64,000 bases of DNA from Echinostoma caproni (Eukaryota > Platyhelminthes > Trematoda > Plagiorchiida > Echinostomatidae), in NCBI GenBank assembly GCA_900618425.1, contig UZAN01041053.1, forward strand, positions 1-64,000. The letters are read 5' to 3'. The stretch's first letter is position 1. Each line of letters opens with the position of its first letter. A model generated the notes under the pieces. The model searched no databases, was not told where the DNA came from, and worked only from the letters and a program-made list of their open reading frames with translations. Position numbers and translations under genes: made by a program. Positions 63,190 to 64,000 of the stretch are shown here, in pieces.

Positions 63190-63705
63190 TGGCATTTCAC
63201 AGCCGCGGATTCAACCATGCCTGAAACGTCAATGGGGCTAGACAGAGATCATTCTGACAAAGCCAGCTGAATGAGCACCTCCTGGCTTCCTTCGTCTATT
63301 CACACCCATCCCTGGAGAGGTCGGGGCGGTTTACCGGTCAATAAAACCCCGTTAAGTGGACTTTGGAGCAGAGCACCTAGGAATTCCTCTCAACGGTGGG
63401 AGAAGTCTCCGCAATTCACTGGACAGCTACCGCCCGCCCAAGCTGGGCAGCCACTAACTAATAAGATACTGTCTCACCCACGGTTCGCTCGTTTCATTGG
63501 GTGCATGGGGCTCAGGGCTGATCCCGAAAAGCGGACCGACAATCACCGTGCCAGTGAACAACACACTGAACTGAAACCCGAAGACCTTGTGTGACAGGTC
63601 TCCAGAAGCTCCCACACAGGTGTTTCGTTCACACTACGACATTGGATTTACGCCCCGCTACCTTGTGAGTTAGACTTTTGAGTAGAAGGCTCCGATTAAG
63701 ATTCC
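63190..63705 (+). repeat. 5' region of the RTE-like element, copy 2 (alone)
   Basis: Matches 12695-13245 from ACCATGCCTGAAACGTCAAT through TCAATAAAACCCCGTTAAGT to AGACTTTTGAGTAGAAGGCT. No endonuclease or RT sequence follows. The open frame 63271-63594 inside it is not conserved as a protein in copy 1. Confidence 0.7.
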
Positions 63706-63857
63706 CAAAGAAAAACCCACTTTTGAGCAGAAGATTGAAACACTGTGAGAATAAAACGTTTGGAGAGGATAGAAGAATCGTATGATTTGGAGATTGGTAT
63801 CATTGTGAATGGCCTCTAACAGTTTAGAATAGTAGACGTGTGAAGTGATTTACTTAC

Positions 63858-63950
63858 AATCCAGGTGATTGCTCCACCTAGGAAAGCAGCAAAAAAGGTG
63901 AAGGTTTTGGGGGTAAACCATCCATCCACGCCTTCGGCACAGGACGAATT
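63858..63950 (-). CDS. Weak candidate membrane-segment exon at the right edge
   Basis: A strong minus-strand donor ATT|GTAAGT (63858/63857) ends an open stretch of 31 codons that includes FFAAFLGGAITWI, a likely transmembrane segment. No clear acceptor is seen within it. Alternatively, CTTTCCTAG at 63879 would make a 20-base microexon. It could be the start of another minus-strand gene to the right of the window. Confidence 0.25.
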
Positions 63951-64000
63951 TCAACTTTAAAAGTATTACCATGAGCAATTTGGGAATGGTTCCACGATAC

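Noticed and set aside
63271..63594. 107-codon plus-strand frame
   Set aside because: It lies in the non-coding RTE 5' region and is not preserved in the copy at 12.7 kb.
1..64000. CRISPR arrays, operons, riboswitches, bacterial mobile islands
   Set aside because: There are no regularly spaced repeats, and the gene structure is clearly eukaryotic.

Overview
The window looks like an assembled eukaryotic scaffold from a flatworm, most likely a digenean trematode. This rests on AT-rich sequence, a multi-exon gene with introns of 0.7 to 16 kb, and a repeat load of RTE-like and CR1/Jockey-like non-LTR retrotransposons, Penelope-like elements, a Tc1/mariner-type transposase relic and tRNA-derived SINEs. 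There are two long N gaps (33128-33679 and 51061-51645) and seven isolated single Ns. No operons, bacterial promoters, CRISPR arrays or stand-alone RNA genes are seen. The species assignment is inference; no database was searched.

The main gene runs on the minus strand across most of the window. Ten exons from 44516 down to 2602 join with matching splice phases into 1222 codons ending in TGA. The first two thirds of the protein is low-complexity and probably disordered. The last third (about residues 781-1222) reads as a divergent Shroom ASD2 domain, the Rho-kinase-binding coiled coil of the Shroom cytoskeletal scaffolds. At least one more coding exon (46715-47179) lies upstream, but its join to the chain is unresolved, and the true 5' end is not identified.

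Inside the 16 kb Shroom intron, on the plus strand, is a compact uninterrupted 270-codon EndoU (XendoU) endoribonuclease gene (29741-30553). It has both catalytic histidines and the catalytic lysine, but Gln where Glu normally precedes the first His. A second plus-strand stretch (10381-10837) may be an exon of an unrecognised nested gene.

Much of what can be recognised in the remainder is mobile DNA: a degenerate CTAT satellite (1-930); a Tc1/mariner relic (5.5-5.9 kb); an RTE-like element with both ends but its RT core deleted in frame (12.7-14.2 kb), with a lone copy of its 5' region at 63.2-63.7 kb; RTE 3' relics near 23, 25 and 35.8 kb; a Penelope-like element with RT and GIY-YIG remnants (41.9-42.8 kb) and an opposite-strand relic (57.2-57.4 kb); a CR1/Jockey-like RT relic (49-50 kb); two tRNA-derived SINE families, one in recurring head-to-head pairs; and two strong hairpins (22.2 and 48.2 kb). 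The right end (50-64 kb) has no gene I can support beyond a weak candidate exon.
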